From Alnus glutinosa (taxonomy: Eukaryota > Streptophyta > Magnoliopsida > Fagales > Betulaceae): a stretch of DNA of 64,000 nt. The position numbers and the translations under genes were made by a program. Where the stretch lies: the NCBI RefSeq assembly GCF_958979055.1, contig NC_084886.1:2685001-2749000 (forward strand), given 5' to 3'. Below are positions 49,307 to 62,395 of the stretch, piece after piece. The number at the start of each line of letters is the position of its first letter. The first letter of the stretch is position 1. The notes under the pieces are model-generated. The model did no database searches. It saw only the letters and a program-made list of their open reading frames with translations, and had not been told where the DNA came from.

Positions 49307-49494
49307 TTAGTGGAGATGCATTAGGCGAGGCCATAAATAGTCTCTGTATTTTACATGCAAATTGATACATCCTTGGGATATTAACAGTATGGTACCATTG
49401 ATTTTTCATGGTTGCAGAGGTTCTATTCACAAAGGTAACGCCATTGAAAGAGGTGGTGGAAGTGATTGAAGGAAGAGATGCAATGGAAGAATGA

Positions 49495-50156
49495 GATCTC
49501 TGGTTCAACTTCATGTGCAACTTGAATGAATTTCTTTTACCCTCATTGCTTCAAATCTCATCATGTAGTTTAAGTTAGGTGATTTGGATGAAATTTCTGT
49601 GGGCCTAGTACTCAATTTCAAACTCTTCTATTATCTTTGGCTTACTTAAGCTGAAAATCAATCAACCTGAGAGTCCTGATCTTGTGGACATGCTTTAACT
49701 TATTAAAAATTATACTTCAGGTTGTAAGGTCAGTATCTTGGAGATGAAATAGTCAATTCTTTTTCTTTGTTTTCTCAGCTTTAGACCACTCCATTATTAT
49801 CATGGAATTAATTGAATCGAATAGCTTGCTCCAGTTTGGTGATTGCCAGCCCTATTATGAGCCTAATAGTCAACTTCAAGAAACTAACAGCACAAGCAAT
49901 CAGCTCCAGTAACTGATCTGAGCTTCTTCAACCAAATAAAAACCTTTTTTTATTTATTCTATCACATAGTTTAGTTTGGGTTCCTAGGATATGGCGACCT
50001 TGGGGCCTTCTATTTGATTGTATCGAAAGGCCCAAATGAATTGGGATTTCGCAAGGTCATTTCGGGGCGAAGGGATTATGAAGATGATGAGTTTCTAGAT
50101 AATGATTTGAAATTATTCCTTAGCACAATAAAATCCTGGACAGGCCAAGATCGAGC
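49495..50156. other. Convergent intergenic spacer (unit B)
   Basis: Aligned with 36280-36942. The open stretch from about 49985 runs on into the antisense of the GH5-B lectin exon. It is conserved between units but not supported as a gene. Confidence 0.5.
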
Positions 50157-51518
50157 TTATCCTAAGAACACTGCAGAACTTGGACTTCTTGTACTGTCAA
50201 CAAGCTTGAACCACTGGCTTCCTGGGTCGCACATGTTATCTCTGCTCAAACATTTACAAGTATTTGTGACAACGATATTGTTGGAGTCGACATCCAGGCA
50301 GACAGAATCTTTCCCAACCTTGGATGAGAGATGCATCTTAGAATCTGATATGGCTTCCCACTTTGAATTAGGGTCGGCGCACATTATACTTAGTCTTGCT
50401 GGCTTTCCCAATCCTTCTGCTTGTAAGCAGAAATAAGTTCCCTTCACTGTCAAAGTTTTTTGGGGTGTGTATTTCCAGAAATCAGAACTGGTGCAGGGAC
50501 CCAATGTTAATGGGTCAAACCAAGATTTTCTTAGGACACAGAGACCCGTGGATGGATGGAAAATTACTTTGTGTAGATTAGTTTCTGATAGGCCTGGCCC
50601 TGCAAGTCACAGCCATGAGGATTTGAATTTGAATAAGAAAACAGAAGATGGAACATAGAATACCATTATACCTTGAAAAGGAGATTGGAGAGCAGAGATC
50701 CTCTGCAAGAAGCTTGCATTTCTGGTCTCACACCAATTCTGATCAAGCACCCCATAGAACTCGTTTAACCCAACTATGCCCTCTCTCAAATAATAACTCC
50801 CAGCAAGTGTCCAAATGGCCCAATCGAGGTCAAGCTCGGCTGCCCAAGCCAGAAAGCAATTCATATACCTGTTGTCATTCACATTGTTACCTCTCAGGTC
50901 CATCCCAAACTCACTCACGATCAATGGCCAACCCTGCTCCAACAAGAATCCTGACAGCCTCATCATGTTGTTTACCACTCTCCCACACACTTGATTCGGG
51001 TTGCCGGACTCCCATGACTTTTCGTCTGAAAACCCGTACCAGTGCATCTCGTATACTAATTTTTCAGTGAAAGTGAGATTCACTGGTTGATTACGGATGA
51101 ATGACAGGCCTTTGTCGTAGCCCAGGCCGGATAGAATGACAAGAACATCTGGGTTTGCTGAATGCACTGCTTCTGCTCCTCCCTGCATGTACCTAGTTCA
51201 TTTAACTCACCAAGCTGAAATTAGAATCAACCACATACTTACCAATGCCTATTTGTATTGCATTAAGATCCTATGTTATTAGGATGGTCGCTACTCGAAT
51301 TTTTGTAAAATTCACACAACCTAAGATAGAGAGATTACGAGATCCACCTGCTCTGAGCAAGCAGATCCTATATCTTCGGCTGCCCGAGACAAGAAATTAG
51401 GACAACCCAAAAGAGAGATTGCGGGACCACCTACCTACCCCTGACAAGTGGATCCTGCATTGCCCATAATAGGTGAGTCACGTAGCCCTTCTCTTAGGAA
51501 ACCCTAATTTCTCACACA

Positions 51519-51556
<38 letters not shown>

Positions 51557-53669
51557 GAACAACCTTCTAATAACAAGAGATTCTCAATAGTACAATGTAG
51601 CTATAAACTATTGACATGAATGTAGATTGAATAATGCTATTTCAACCCCATTTGATCACATCGGTTGATATATGTACCTGTACCAATCCTTCACGTTCTG
51701 TCTAGGGCCTCGGAGCTCATTCCTCAAGCTCATGCCAACCACATTGGGCACGCCATTAAACAAGGCGGCCATCCGAGCTAGTCCCTGAATCCAGAGGTCT
51801 GGGTTGAAATACAGGTCTCCAAAGAACCCATTCCCATCCGAGCCGCTGCAACACCAACCGGGCTTCCTTATGTGATTGTCCAATATCACCATCACCTTGT
51901 TAGCCCCTAGGCTAGAGACCACCGCCTGAGATTTAAAATTTTGTCAATATAAAAATATATAAACAAAAAGAGAAAGATAACTGTCTACGAAAGTTCAAGA
52001 TATTAATCTAATTGTATTTTGAAATTTGAAGTGTGAAGCGAATGCATATGAGATTAGAAAATAATATTTGCCCAGAAAATAAAAATTAAAAAAAAAAAAG
52101 AGAGAAAAAGAAAAAAGAGAGAAAGTGTTTGGAATATAATATCGTTGAAGTGCCCATCACCACGGCCCACGGCCCTAATTAATAATTATCATAGTGATTA
52201 TCAATTTATCGTCAATAACTTAGCGTATTAATTTTTCGTAAAAATTGGATTCCGATAATTTTTTCTAATTTAACCTATTAAATTGATAGTCTTTAAAATA
52301 TATTATTTTTCATATATATTTTTCAACTGTTAGGGAGAATTGCATATTTTAAGAACATATGTAGTATATTTTGTTAGTCCTATTAAAAATGCATGTAAAA
52401 TCACATGATTTAAAGATATATGTTAATTTAATAGATTTAATTTTAAAAAATTCCTACAACTTTGCCTGTAGCCCAAATCATTTATTCACGCTTAAATAAA
52501 ATCAAATAAAAAATACGGATTAAGATCTTCTACAATTTCAAAGAAATTTTAGATGTTCAAATTATGTCAATTTAGTCCATTTTTTATGTCGAACGACGTA
52601 AAAAATGTTACATATTAAAAATATGACATGTTACTAAGGCAACAACCAAAAAAAAAAAAAAAAACTCATCCCAAAATGCTTTTTTGTCACTTTTAAAGAA
52701 ACGCTTCTTTTTTACTAAATCAAAAGACCATTTTTTGCTTAAAGCCTTTCTATGACATAAATTGTAAGAGCATAATAAAAATATATTCAATTTCTATTGT
52801 TAACATGTCACATTTTTAATAATTAACATTTTTTATACCATTCGATGTATGAAATGACGTAAATTAATATAATTCAAGAATCTACAATTTCAAAAAATTC
52901 GTAAAAAGTCAGGATAAAAAAATAGAGGGATATCAATATTATACTAAAGGGGCAAATAAACATTAAAGACAGCACATGTAAAAAAAAAAAAAACATTAAA
53001 AACAGCAGAAATGCAACGTGGCTGTATTTTGTTGGTCACACTTTACTAAAAAGTCGTCTACGCCTGAGCTGAGTCAATTCTTTAGATCAAACCAAACCCG
53101 TGAAGAACCCAACAAAATTTCCATGTTTATCCGTGATTCCGTGAGACCTCTAAAAAAAGTAAAAAACATCACAACCAAAAGATCATAAATTCTTTTTTTT
53201 CTTTGTATATTTTATGGGGAAATAAATAAAGAAATTTGGGAAATTAGAAGAACAGGTATTTCAGAGTTACCTGGTATGCTTGTATGAGGGAAAGATCAAT
53301 GATGGAGGGGTTATTGGCCTGGAAACCGGCGATGGCTTCCGACAGCCCAAGACTCTGGAACGACTGTCGTACAGTGAGAGAAGCCAGCGAGTCGTTGGTG
53401 ACCAAGTAAAGAGGCCAAGTGAGCCTAACGCAATTGAAACCCATGGACAGAATCCTCTTGGAGATGGTGTCCACGGGCTGCTTGCTGAGACCCTCAACCA
53501 CCACGACTTCGAGATTTGTCACCCAATTCACGCACGAGAGCTTCACCCGTTGTCCGGCTTCGTCCACAATCCACCGTGAACTGGTGTGTAGTGGTAAAGC
53601 CGCGACGGCCGGGAAGATGATCGGAAGAGATAGAATAGAGAGGAAGAAGAAGAAGCATAATCTCCCCAT
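50157..53669 (-). CDS. GH5 glycoside hydrolase with C-terminal ricin-B-like domain (GH5-B), intact
   Basis: Exons 53271-53669, 51678-51925, 50672-51192 and 50157-50599 join in phase to 536 residues, two fewer than GH5-A because the signal peptide is shorter (MGRLCFFFFLSILSLPII). SLRNELRGP, MHWYGF and VSEFGMD are all present, so the catalytic Glu pair is intact. The ricin-B-like exon carries HPSTGLCVL, CKCLSRDNMC and the QWFKL end. Changes from GH5-A are few and scattered (A to S in VKLSCVNW, H to N and A to V in VTNLEVV). Unlike its PBB neighbour, this copy shows no break. Confidence 0.9.
51522..51554. repeat. A homopolymer in GH5-B intron 2
   Basis: About 30 adenines, absent from the matching intron of GH5-A apart from a short A run. 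Confidence 0.85.
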
Positions 53670-54630
53670 ATTGAGACTATTGAGTTTGCTTTTGACTCTG
53701 GAGGTGTTGGGAAAGGAAGAGAACGGAATACTCCTACTTATAGGATGAGCATATCTAAGCACTTAGAAAATAAAATAATAAATAATAAATAATAAATAAA
53801 TAAAAAGGTTTTCTAAATTATCTTTTTCCCAACATCTTTGTACCGACATCAATTACCTGCTATATATATTCAGTTAATCACCTTGTAGAACAAATTGTAA
53901 AGTTTTCTAAACTATCTAGTATTTACACTTAACCCCTCCGTTGGGATATTTTATTAAATTGATCAAAGAAAAACTAATCATGTATGATACACGTGATCCA
54001 AAAAGTAAAAATAATAACATTGGAGGAGACCAATAGCATAATAGAAACGAATCCTCTCGATTTCATTTCGGTTAGTTCATTTAAGAAGAGTAAAATAGTT
54101 ATTTTATTTTTTTAATCATTTTACCTATCTTAAATACATTAACTGGATCGTCTCCATTTCATTTGAAATTAAAAAGATCGGACAAGGATCCTCTCCAATT
54201 CAAATGAATTAGAGACCAGAAGATCCAATTAGTTTTATTTGAAGGGTAAAATTGTTCTTTCACATTTTTATAGACAATTTTACTTCTTAAATAACACTAA
54301 CCTGATTCCCTCCAGTTCATCCAGATGCAAGACGATTCTTCACGTAGCAAATTGTATTTTTATACATATGATAATAGCATAATAAACATGTTATGTACGT
54401 ACGTATATCACGTTTGGGTTACGGGATGCGTTTGCTGTCTAAGTTAACAAAAAATCTTAACTGCAGGGACTAAGTAAAAGATTTTAGTGGTTTGAAGAGT
54501 CAATTGCAACTCCTTCAAATTTTGGAAGACGTTGTAATCTAGTTGTAATTTTGAATCGAATACGTGTAATTTTTCCTAAATTTAATCAATGAATGGTAGT
54601 AAACCTTGTCTCACGCACGGTAGATTTCTA

Positions 54631-54995
54631 AGAGCATTACTAGCAGCTTCCCTACAAGGGATCTGTTCCTTGAATTTTAGGGAAAATTTTAAGAAAGTCA
54701 AAAAAATCATCCCACAGCAGCTTCCCTACAATTATCTGTTCCTTAAGAAGTGAAAGCACTGTTCACATCTCATTCAATTGTTTATTCTAAAAATATAATC
54801 TCTCTCTTACTTTATCTCTTTCTTTTCTTACTTTTAATTAAAGTAAAAGTAACAAAATAATATTTTAATAATATAGAAAAAAATGAAAGGAAGCTGCTGT
54901 GGGGTGTTTTTTTGATAGAGAAGTAAAAAGTAATTTTATTCCCTACATTTATGGAAAATGAAAGGGAAAAGAAAAGAAGCCGATAGGAATGCTCT
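54631..54995. mobile_element. MITE inserted in unit B
   Basis: The ends AGAGCATTACTAGCAGCTTC and (complement) AGAGCATTCCTATCGGCTTC are inverted. The matching site of unit A (near 41518) lacks the element. It is about 365 bp and non-coding. Confidence 0.75.
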
Positions 54996-55898
54996 AAATA
55001 GCAGAATTGTGAAGCAGGAAAATTCATTTTCAATCCCTACTATAGCTAGTACGTACTACTATAGCTAGTACGTAACCATGGATCAGCCATGACGCTATTC
55101 TGTCATGTTAATGTCTCGATCGAGCGTGAAAATGACCCATTATCGTTGCATACACGCCAAGTTACGTGGTCGGCCAAGTAACCAGTGGGGTGAAGAAACT
55201 GCACTAGTTTGGCATTATTAACACCCTGATCTTTCTTTAGGAGTAAGAGATAGTTGTCCTAAAAACTTTCGGCTTTGTCAGACTTGCAATGCAATGCACA
55301 TGCCATTGCTTTTGCAGGTTGTATATGCTTGTCTTCTATTTCTGTTCCGGATAGATATACTTTTAAAATTTAATACAAACTCAATATGAAATTAGTAGGT
55401 TAAAATTAAGAAGTTTAATTCATTTAATTAAATTAATCGAATTACGGTTGACTTATATAATTTTATACACATGCCTCGACAAGACCCGAACCCGACATGC
55501 GATATTTAAAGATTGACCAATTTTTATACGACTTATGAAGCTAACTCGAAATTAGCAAGTTAGAGTTGAGAGGGGTCTGACCCATTTAATTAAATTCGTT
55601 TATTAGGGTTGACATATATGGTCTAATATCCATTCTTCAATACGACCTAAGCCCAACACGCAAACATGAATTGTCACCCCTAACTTTGGACATAATTTTT
55701 CTTGAATCCAATTTATAAAATTGTCTTGTATCTTTTAACATGTGAGAAGTGTCTTTTTTTTTTTAATAGTATATTAAAAACATATGTTTTTTTTAATAAA
55801 ATTTATTCTTAACTCTTTTAATATTATTTAAAAAAAAAACATGTAACTGTCCCATGCTCAAAATCCTTATATTTTCCTTTCATTTTATTTGTCTTTTT

Positions 55899-56880
55899 AG
55901 CATTTCTAGTAGTCTCATCAAATTTAACTCTTCAAAGTAGCTAAAAATTACTTTTCTTTATTCTGGTGAGCCATTTTTTAAAATTCTCCCAGCAGCCTCA
56001 CCATTTTAACTATTTACTATCACAATTTCATTTAAATAATATTTTTTAATATTTCTTTATTCTTTCTCTATTTAATCTTTTTACAAAAAATCCTTCATGT
56101 CCATGAAATAAGGACATTATCGTGTGAGAGAGATGAGAGATGAGAGAAGAAAATGAGAAAAAAAAAAAAAAAAAAGGAAACAAGTATGCTAATCATGTGA
56201 GAGAGAAAGGTAAAACAAAATTGGTGAGTGAGTTGATAGTATTCCTAGTAGCCTCACCAAATTTTACTCACCAAAATAACTAAAATTACTTTTTTCTATT
56301 CTGGTGAGCCACTTTATTAAAATTCTCCCAGCAGCCTCACCATTTTAACTAGTCAATATTCACTATTCTATTTAAATAACAATTTTTTCATATTTATTTA
56401 TTTTTTCTTTATATAATCTTTTTACAAAAATCATTCATATTCATGAAATAAGGACATTATCGTGTGAAAGATTGGAGATGAGAGAAGAAAATGAGAGAAA
56501 AAAGGAAAAAAGTGTGCTAATCATGTGAGAGAGAAAGGTGAAACAAAATTTGGTGAGTGGGTTGTTGAGTGAAAATGCCTCATCTAATTTGGTTAGTAAT
56601 TTCAGTCATCAAATTTTTTTGGTTAAAATGGTAAGGCTGCTGGGAGTGGTTTTTCAGGATTTTCATCAAATTGACTCACCAAAATAGCTAAAAAACTATT
56701 TTGGTGAGGCTACTAGGAATGCTAAGTGAATATTACTCATCAGAATTGGCAAGTAATTTCACTCATCAAAACTTTTTGGTTAAAATGGTGAGGCTGCTGA
56801 TAATGATTTTTTAGTGTTTTCATCAAATTGGCTCATCAAAATAACTAAAAAACTATTTTGATGAGGTTATTAAGAATGCT
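55899..56880. mobile_element. Nested MITE pair inserted in unit B
   Basis: The outer element starts AGCATTTCTAGTAGTCTCAT and ends with the complement of AGCATTCTTAATAACCTCAT. An inner copy of the same family lies at 56238-56723 (AGTATTCCTAGTAGCCTCAC to GAGGCTACTAGGAATGCT). Unit A has neither. Both are non-coding. Confidence 0.75.
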
Positions 56881-57211
56881 ATGATAGGTCCAGCATATTC
56901 CAATCTTGAAGGCACGCAGGTGATGGGCGTGATGGATAACAACTTGAAGAAGGCCTATACTCGGGCCAAAGCTCCAGCAGGCCCATGAGGACCAAGCCCC
57001 AGCTCCTACCCGGTGCCCAACCCAAAAAGAATCCACGTGGAAGATACAAGGCACGAATAGAGGCCACGAAAGACATCATCTCTCCGATGATGCTTAATAA
57101 ATAAAATATTTAACTGAAAATATAAGATAAATTGCTAAAGTCCAAACTCATTACTATCTGATAATCGACTCTCATAAATTAAATTATCTATTTAAAATTT
57201 TAAAATTTTCC

Positions 57212-60163
57212 TTAAATTCCTAACAAAGCTTGTTCAGGATAAGCTATTCTTGAAGGATTTTTAGGAACTAGGATTTCTTGTTTTTTAACAAGCTTGAACC
57301 ACTGACTCTCTGGATCACACGTTGTATCTTTGCTCAAGCATTTGCAAGTATTCATCACAATGGTACGGTCAGAGTCTACATCTAGGCAAAAACTGATAGC
57401 ATTGCCAACTTCCGACGAGATATGCATCTTAGAATCTGAGATGGTTTCCCATTGTGAACCAGAGCCGATGTAATCATCACTGCCAAGTTTTGCTGCCTTC
57501 CCCAATCCATCCACTTGCAAGCAGAGATTTGTTCCCTTCAGTAATAAACTTTTATGGGTTGTGTAGCTCCAGGCTTCAGAGCTGTTGCAGGGACCCAACC
57601 GCAATGGTTCAGGCATTGATTCTTTTAGGACACAAAGACCCGTTAATGGATGGAAAATTACTTGGTGTTCGTTGCTTTCTGATATCCCTACCCCTTGCAA
57701 GTCACAAAAGCCCAATTATGAAATGTGTCACTCTAATTTACTATATTCCCTCATATGGCATAATTAGGTGAAAAATGTATGGGATTCTACCACTTTTATT
57801 ATAATTTTCGTACAAATTAATGTGACAATGATTATAACTGGTGAAATAATTAAAGAGTGTTTGGTTGATAAGTTAGCCACTAATTAATTAAATTGTTAAG
57901 TCAAATTATTTGTTTAATCATTTCACCAATTATAATCTATCACATGATCAATTTGTAAAGAAATTTATAGTAAGAAAATGTAGTACACTCAGCGGCACTA
58001 AAAAAGTACTCATGCCTAAAAGGAAACATTTGAAATTAAGTAATGCTAAAAGGGAAATGGTAAATCTCCTTCTAGTGTTTTTCAGAAGTCCTTTTATATT
58101 GACATGATACCATGTTTTTAATAAAATAAAAAATTACTTGATTTATTTCTCATGTTTATATTAAAAAAAAATAGTGTCATGTCAGCCTAGAAGGACACTA
58201 GAATAAGCTCTAGCATTTCTCATGTTAAAAACTATATTTTTATCTCACAACTATATTTTTATCTCACAACTATTTTACAATGTTTATATGTCAAGTCCCA
58301 ACCAACCCTTACATTTTTTTTTTGTGAGTAATGCTAAAAAAAACACATTTTTATCCCACAATACTAATGTTACAGTCACAACCAATCCTTGAATCAGTTT
58401 TTGTTAAAATAAAAAGGTTAGTTGTGGTTCAGTATTATGTGATAAATATATATGGTATATATAATTTCTGTTTTTTAAACAATGACTAGTCTAAAGATTA
58501 ATTAAGACTACCACATCGACATTATAAAATAATTATAAGATATATATATATATACACACACATATATGGTTTTTGACATTATTCAATGTGATATAGCTGC
58601 GAGGATTTGGGTTAATTTCTTCTAGAAAACATGGAAAATAGAAAACCATTAATTACCTTGAAAAGGAGATTGGAGGGCAGATATCCTCTGCAGAAAGTTT
58701 GAATTTCGGGGGTCAGTCCAATTCCAGGTAAGTAGCCCATAGTATTCCTTGAATCCAATGACTCCTTGTTTAACATAATAACTCCCCCCGAGAGTCCACA
58801 ACGCCCAATCAAAGTCAAGGTTAGCTGCCAAAGACAAGAAGCAATTCATGTACCGGTTGAGAAGTGTGTTGTTGCCTCTTAAGTCCATCCCAAACTCACT
58901 GAAGAACAATGGCCACCCCTGCTCCACCAAAAATCCTGCCGACCTCATGATTATGTCTAAAACTATCCCACACGCTTCGTTCGCGTTGCCATTTCTCCAC
59001 GTTTTGTCATCTGTGAATCCGTACCTGTGCGCCTCAAATACCAGCTTCCCTGTGAATGTGAGGCTAAGCGGCTGATTTCGGAGGAATGACAGATCTGTGT
59101 CGTAGCTCAGGCCTGAGAGAATCACAAGAACATCTGGGTTCGCCGAGTGCACTGCTTCTGCTCCTTTCTGCATGTATCTTGTCATTTCATGTACAAAAGC
59201 AAAATTAATTAACCCCAGAAAAAAAAAACAAGCAAAGATTTACAAAAAAGGGATCATCGATCCATGTAAGTATCTATCTACCTGTGCCAATCGTTCACGT
59301 TCTGTCTGGGGCCTCGGAGCTCATTCCTTAAGCTCATGCCGACGAAATTCGAGACACCTTTAAACATGGTGGCCATTTGAGTTAGTCCGTCGATCCAAAC
59401 GTCCGGGTTGAAATACTTGTCACCAAAGAAACCATTGCCGTCAGTTTCGCTGCAACACCAACCGGGCTCGCTGATGTGATTGTCCAGTATGACCATCAAA
59501 TTGTTGGCCCCAAGGTTAGCTACTACTGCCTGAGAACAGGGATAAAACTATAAATTAACGGTCAAACTGTGTTAAAAAAAATTTGAAGTGTCAAAGTAAG
59601 AAAAAAAACAAAGTGGAGGCTAGGGAGCCATGGCCCAGGCCTCTAGGTCCTCACTGCCTGTGAATATTATATCCCTTGCTTACGAAATCTGGAAAAATGC
59701 ATGCAAATGTCCTTGGCTGTGTGTTTGGAAGAAAGCATAGGGATGTTACCTGGAAAGCCTTTATGAGGGAAAGATCAACGATGGAAGGGTTGTTATCCTG
59801 GATGCTAGAAATGTATTGAGACAGACCCAGACTCTGAAAGGACTGTCTTACAGTAAGAGAAGCTAGTGAGCGATTAGTGGCCAATGAAAGTGGCCATGTG
59901 AGCCAAACGCAATTGAATCCCATGGACACGATCCTCTTGGAGATTGCATCCATTGGCTGCTTGCTAAGACCCTCAGCCACCACGGGCGCCAAATGTGACA
60001 CCCAATTCACGCACGACAGCTTCACACGTTGCCCCCTTCGTTGACAATCCACCGTGAATTGGTGTTTAGTGAGACAGCCATTACAGGCTTGGTCTGGGAG
60101 AAGATGATCATCAGAAAAGATACAAGAGGGAGGAAGGAGAAGAAAAAGATCGAGCTGCCCCAT
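57212..60163 (-). CDS. GH5 glycoside hydrolase with ricin-B-like domain (GH5-C), altered N-terminus
   Basis: Exons 59750-60163, 59282-59529, 58657-59177 and 57212-57693 join in phase to 554 residues. SLRNELRGP (acid/base Glu about 208) and FSEFGMD (nucleophile Glu about 315) are kept, and the third exon reads HRYGF. Exon 4 encodes the ricin-B-like domain, ending in a different, longer tail (EILVPKNPSRIAYPEQ). The first 45 codons are odd: the expected signal peptide (SFLMIIFSQTKPVMAVS) and NTNSRWIVNE lie in the +1 frame, bounded by a shift just after MGQLD and an opposite one at the G run near 60031-60035. The frame stays open, but the product would have a foreign N-terminus and perhaps no secretion signal. 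Possibly a gene in early decay. Confidence 0.75.
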
Positions 60164-62175
60164 ATTTTCCTTTGGTTTTGAGTATGCACTAGATCGGAAA
60201 AAGAGAATTCGATCTAAGCGCTAGCTGCTACTTAGATAGGAATTTGGGTTAATTTTCCGATTTCAATGCAGTTGTGAATTAGGTCAGCTATATGAATATT
60301 TTTTTACTCATTGCATCCACCATCTTAACATGCAACTACAAATTAATACTCCTCTACCTTTTTTTTTATCTTCCTTTGTTGTTGTGCTGTTAAAAAAAGA
60401 AACGGATATCTCCTTTAAAAAATCTACATGCATGCATGCAGGCAGATTCATGTTAACAAGAGAGAACTAGGGTTGGAATTTACCATTGAAGATTCTAGGA
60501 GATCAGGTGAGATGTTTCTGATAATTGGTCACTTTTGTGTGCTGGAGTGTTTGTACAGTTTGTTCATCAATACAAATTATTCATTCAACTAAAAACAAAG
60601 AAAAACACACACACGCCGTATCAAGGGAAGGGGGAAACAGTACGTGCACCTCCATTTTAAGGAATAAAAGGGAACTAAAGTATTTAAGGAAACATTTTAT
60701 CCCTTTTTGTCGATCTCGCTGAAAAAACTTTCAACTTCCTAACACTACCCAGTCTACCCGTCTTCGATCGATCGTATACATTTTCGAAAACAGAATTTTT
60801 TTTGTTCACACCCATCTCAATATTCTCTTCTTAATCGATTGCATAACCATGAAGTTGCCTCCCCTGGATCAAACTTCCATAGTCATTACATCTGATCAAA
60901 CACCCCTGCAACACAGTAATTCAATCTGGACCGTTAAATCTTTTACAGGAGATATGGTCGGTTTTTTTTAACACCATGCATGTAAGCCGGATCCGTTGTG
61001 TATGTAGGTCAACTAGCTAGTTAAGAGAAAACAGAGGAGATAGCAAAATTAAAGTAGGACAGACAAAATAAAAATTAGGAGACGTATGATTAGTGGAAAG
61101 TATAATTACCCAACAACTAACAAACAAATATTTAGGTTGTATTTGTTAAAAATCTTGTTTTTCTTTTCAAAAACAAAAAATATTATCAAATAACTCAAAC
61201 ACAAAATAATCCAAAAAAATGCAAAAACAATATTTAACTTTCCGTTACATCGTAATACTTTTACGGATCAAAAGCCAAAGCTAAAATTATCTTTCGAATA
61301 ATACATTAAGGGTCCGTTTCCATTTGCAATTTTAAAATGTGTAATTTTTAAAAATGCAATTAAGTATTTGATAAAATTGTGATTAAGCCTTTAAAATCGT
61401 AATTTATTCTTTTAAATTGTGTATTTTTAAAAATATATCTCCTTACCTACGGTTGGAAAACACAATTTAAGAAATAGCATTACTCTAATTTTTTTCAATA
61501 TACATGATCCTCAACAGGGTTGAGTAAAAGAAAAAAAAAAAAAGTTGTACTCTCTCTGTTTGGCAACAGTTAGTTATACATAAATGTATTTTTGTAAGCT
61601 AATATAAAATTACAAAAATACTCTTCCGTATAACTAATCAGCTCGTCTCCAATTATCCTGTTTGCCGCTAAGTTGGTTGAATAGGGAGCGACAAGACGGG
61701 GGGAGGGGGGTTGGGGTTTGGTCCGTTTGGAAGTATACCAAACAAGTCTTAAAGAATCTTGAGTTGTTTGTTTAAAAGGAGGTATCGCTCTCTACTTCCC
61801 GCTCAGCACGGGGCGGCGCCTTGAACGGACATGCGGGACCGGTGTAAATCAAGTCAAGTCGGGGGGGCCCAATTTTGTTTCTTGCTTCTCCAAGAGTCCA
61901 AGCGGACAGCGCTCATGACTCAACCGACAAAAAAGTCCTCCTTCTCAACCGACTTTTAAGTTCTATAATAAGACAAATTTTAAAGAAAAATCTTTCCTCC
62001 AAATATGTTATGTCAGCTGTTTTTCTTTTTTTCTTTTTTTTTTTCTTTTTTATCATTTTTTAAAATGTGTCCCTTTTCACTTTGTTTTTCTCTTCTCATT
62101 TTTAGGACGATTACTTAAAATCAATAAAAAAAATTAATATTTACTTAAAATTAAAAAAATATTTAAAGAATTTAG
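60164..62175. other. Gene-free AT-rich stretch
   Basis: The first few hundred bases are the GH5-C promoter side. Further on, a block near 61310-61480 starting GGGTCCGTTTCCATTTGCAA looks like one end of a TIR element, but I could not find the partner. No gene is supported. Confidence 0.45.
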
Positions 62176-62179
62176 TGTA

Positions 62180-62395
62180 AGATGGCTCAAGTGGTAAAGA
62201 TTTTAGTCTTTATGGTAGTTTCATTATGTCTAAGATTCGAATCCCTTTAAATGCAAAAAAAATTTTGGGGTCAGTCAAAGTATTACCCGATTCGTAAGAA
62301 GATGGCGCTTTACATAGGTCCGAGGTTTACCTGACAATAATGGATACACGAAATGACCATGTCTTGAACGAGTTCCTCATCTAAACAAAAAAATT
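62180..62395 (+). mobile_element. tRNA-derived SINE
   Basis: A box A-like GATGGCTCAAGTGGTAAAG and a box B-like AGATTCGAATCCC, about 40 bp apart, form an RNA polymerase III promoter of the plant tRNA-SINE type. About 150 bp of tRNA-unrelated sequence and a short A-rich end follow. Confidence 0.7.

Larger units (their letters stand above)
45758..49494 (+). pseudogene. PBB: Second proteasome beta-2 (PBB) copy, inactivated
   Basis: All eight exons are recognisable: 45758-45901, 47258-47397, 47538-47634, 47743-47812, 47907-48011, 48303-48401, 48522-48609, 49418-49494. Exon 2 has lost 2 bp within the GADTRATEG codons (near 47280-47290). This shifts the frame and brings a stop about 11 codons later, so the product would be only a short N-terminal peptide. 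The intron 4 donor is AT instead of GT (47813-47814). Exon 1 still encodes the catalytic Thr 40, but the next residue is Asn rather than Thr (E7D, N22T, P31L and T41N are the exon 1 changes). Homology upstream stops at 45302, so the original promoter may be missing too. Exon 1 has diverged more than the other exons. Confidence 0.9.
53670..57211. other. Spacer between GH5-B and GH5-C
   Basis: No gene is seen. It is mostly aligned with 40102-42860 of unit A, but carries two MITE insertions (54631-54995 and 55899-56880) and lacks about 460 bp that unit A has. Confidence 0.6.
45302..57634. repeat. Segmental duplication, unit B
   Basis: Direct copy of unit A. It begins only about 455 bp upstream of the PBB start codon and ends within exon 4 of GH5-C at about 57634. 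It is longer than unit A because of MITE-type insertions at about 45926-46590, 54631-54995 and 55899-56880. Confidence 0.9.

Noticed and set aside
50014-50436. 140-codon plus-strand frame as a gene
   Set aside because: Most of it is antisense to the GH5-B lectin exon; only the first third might be a relic.
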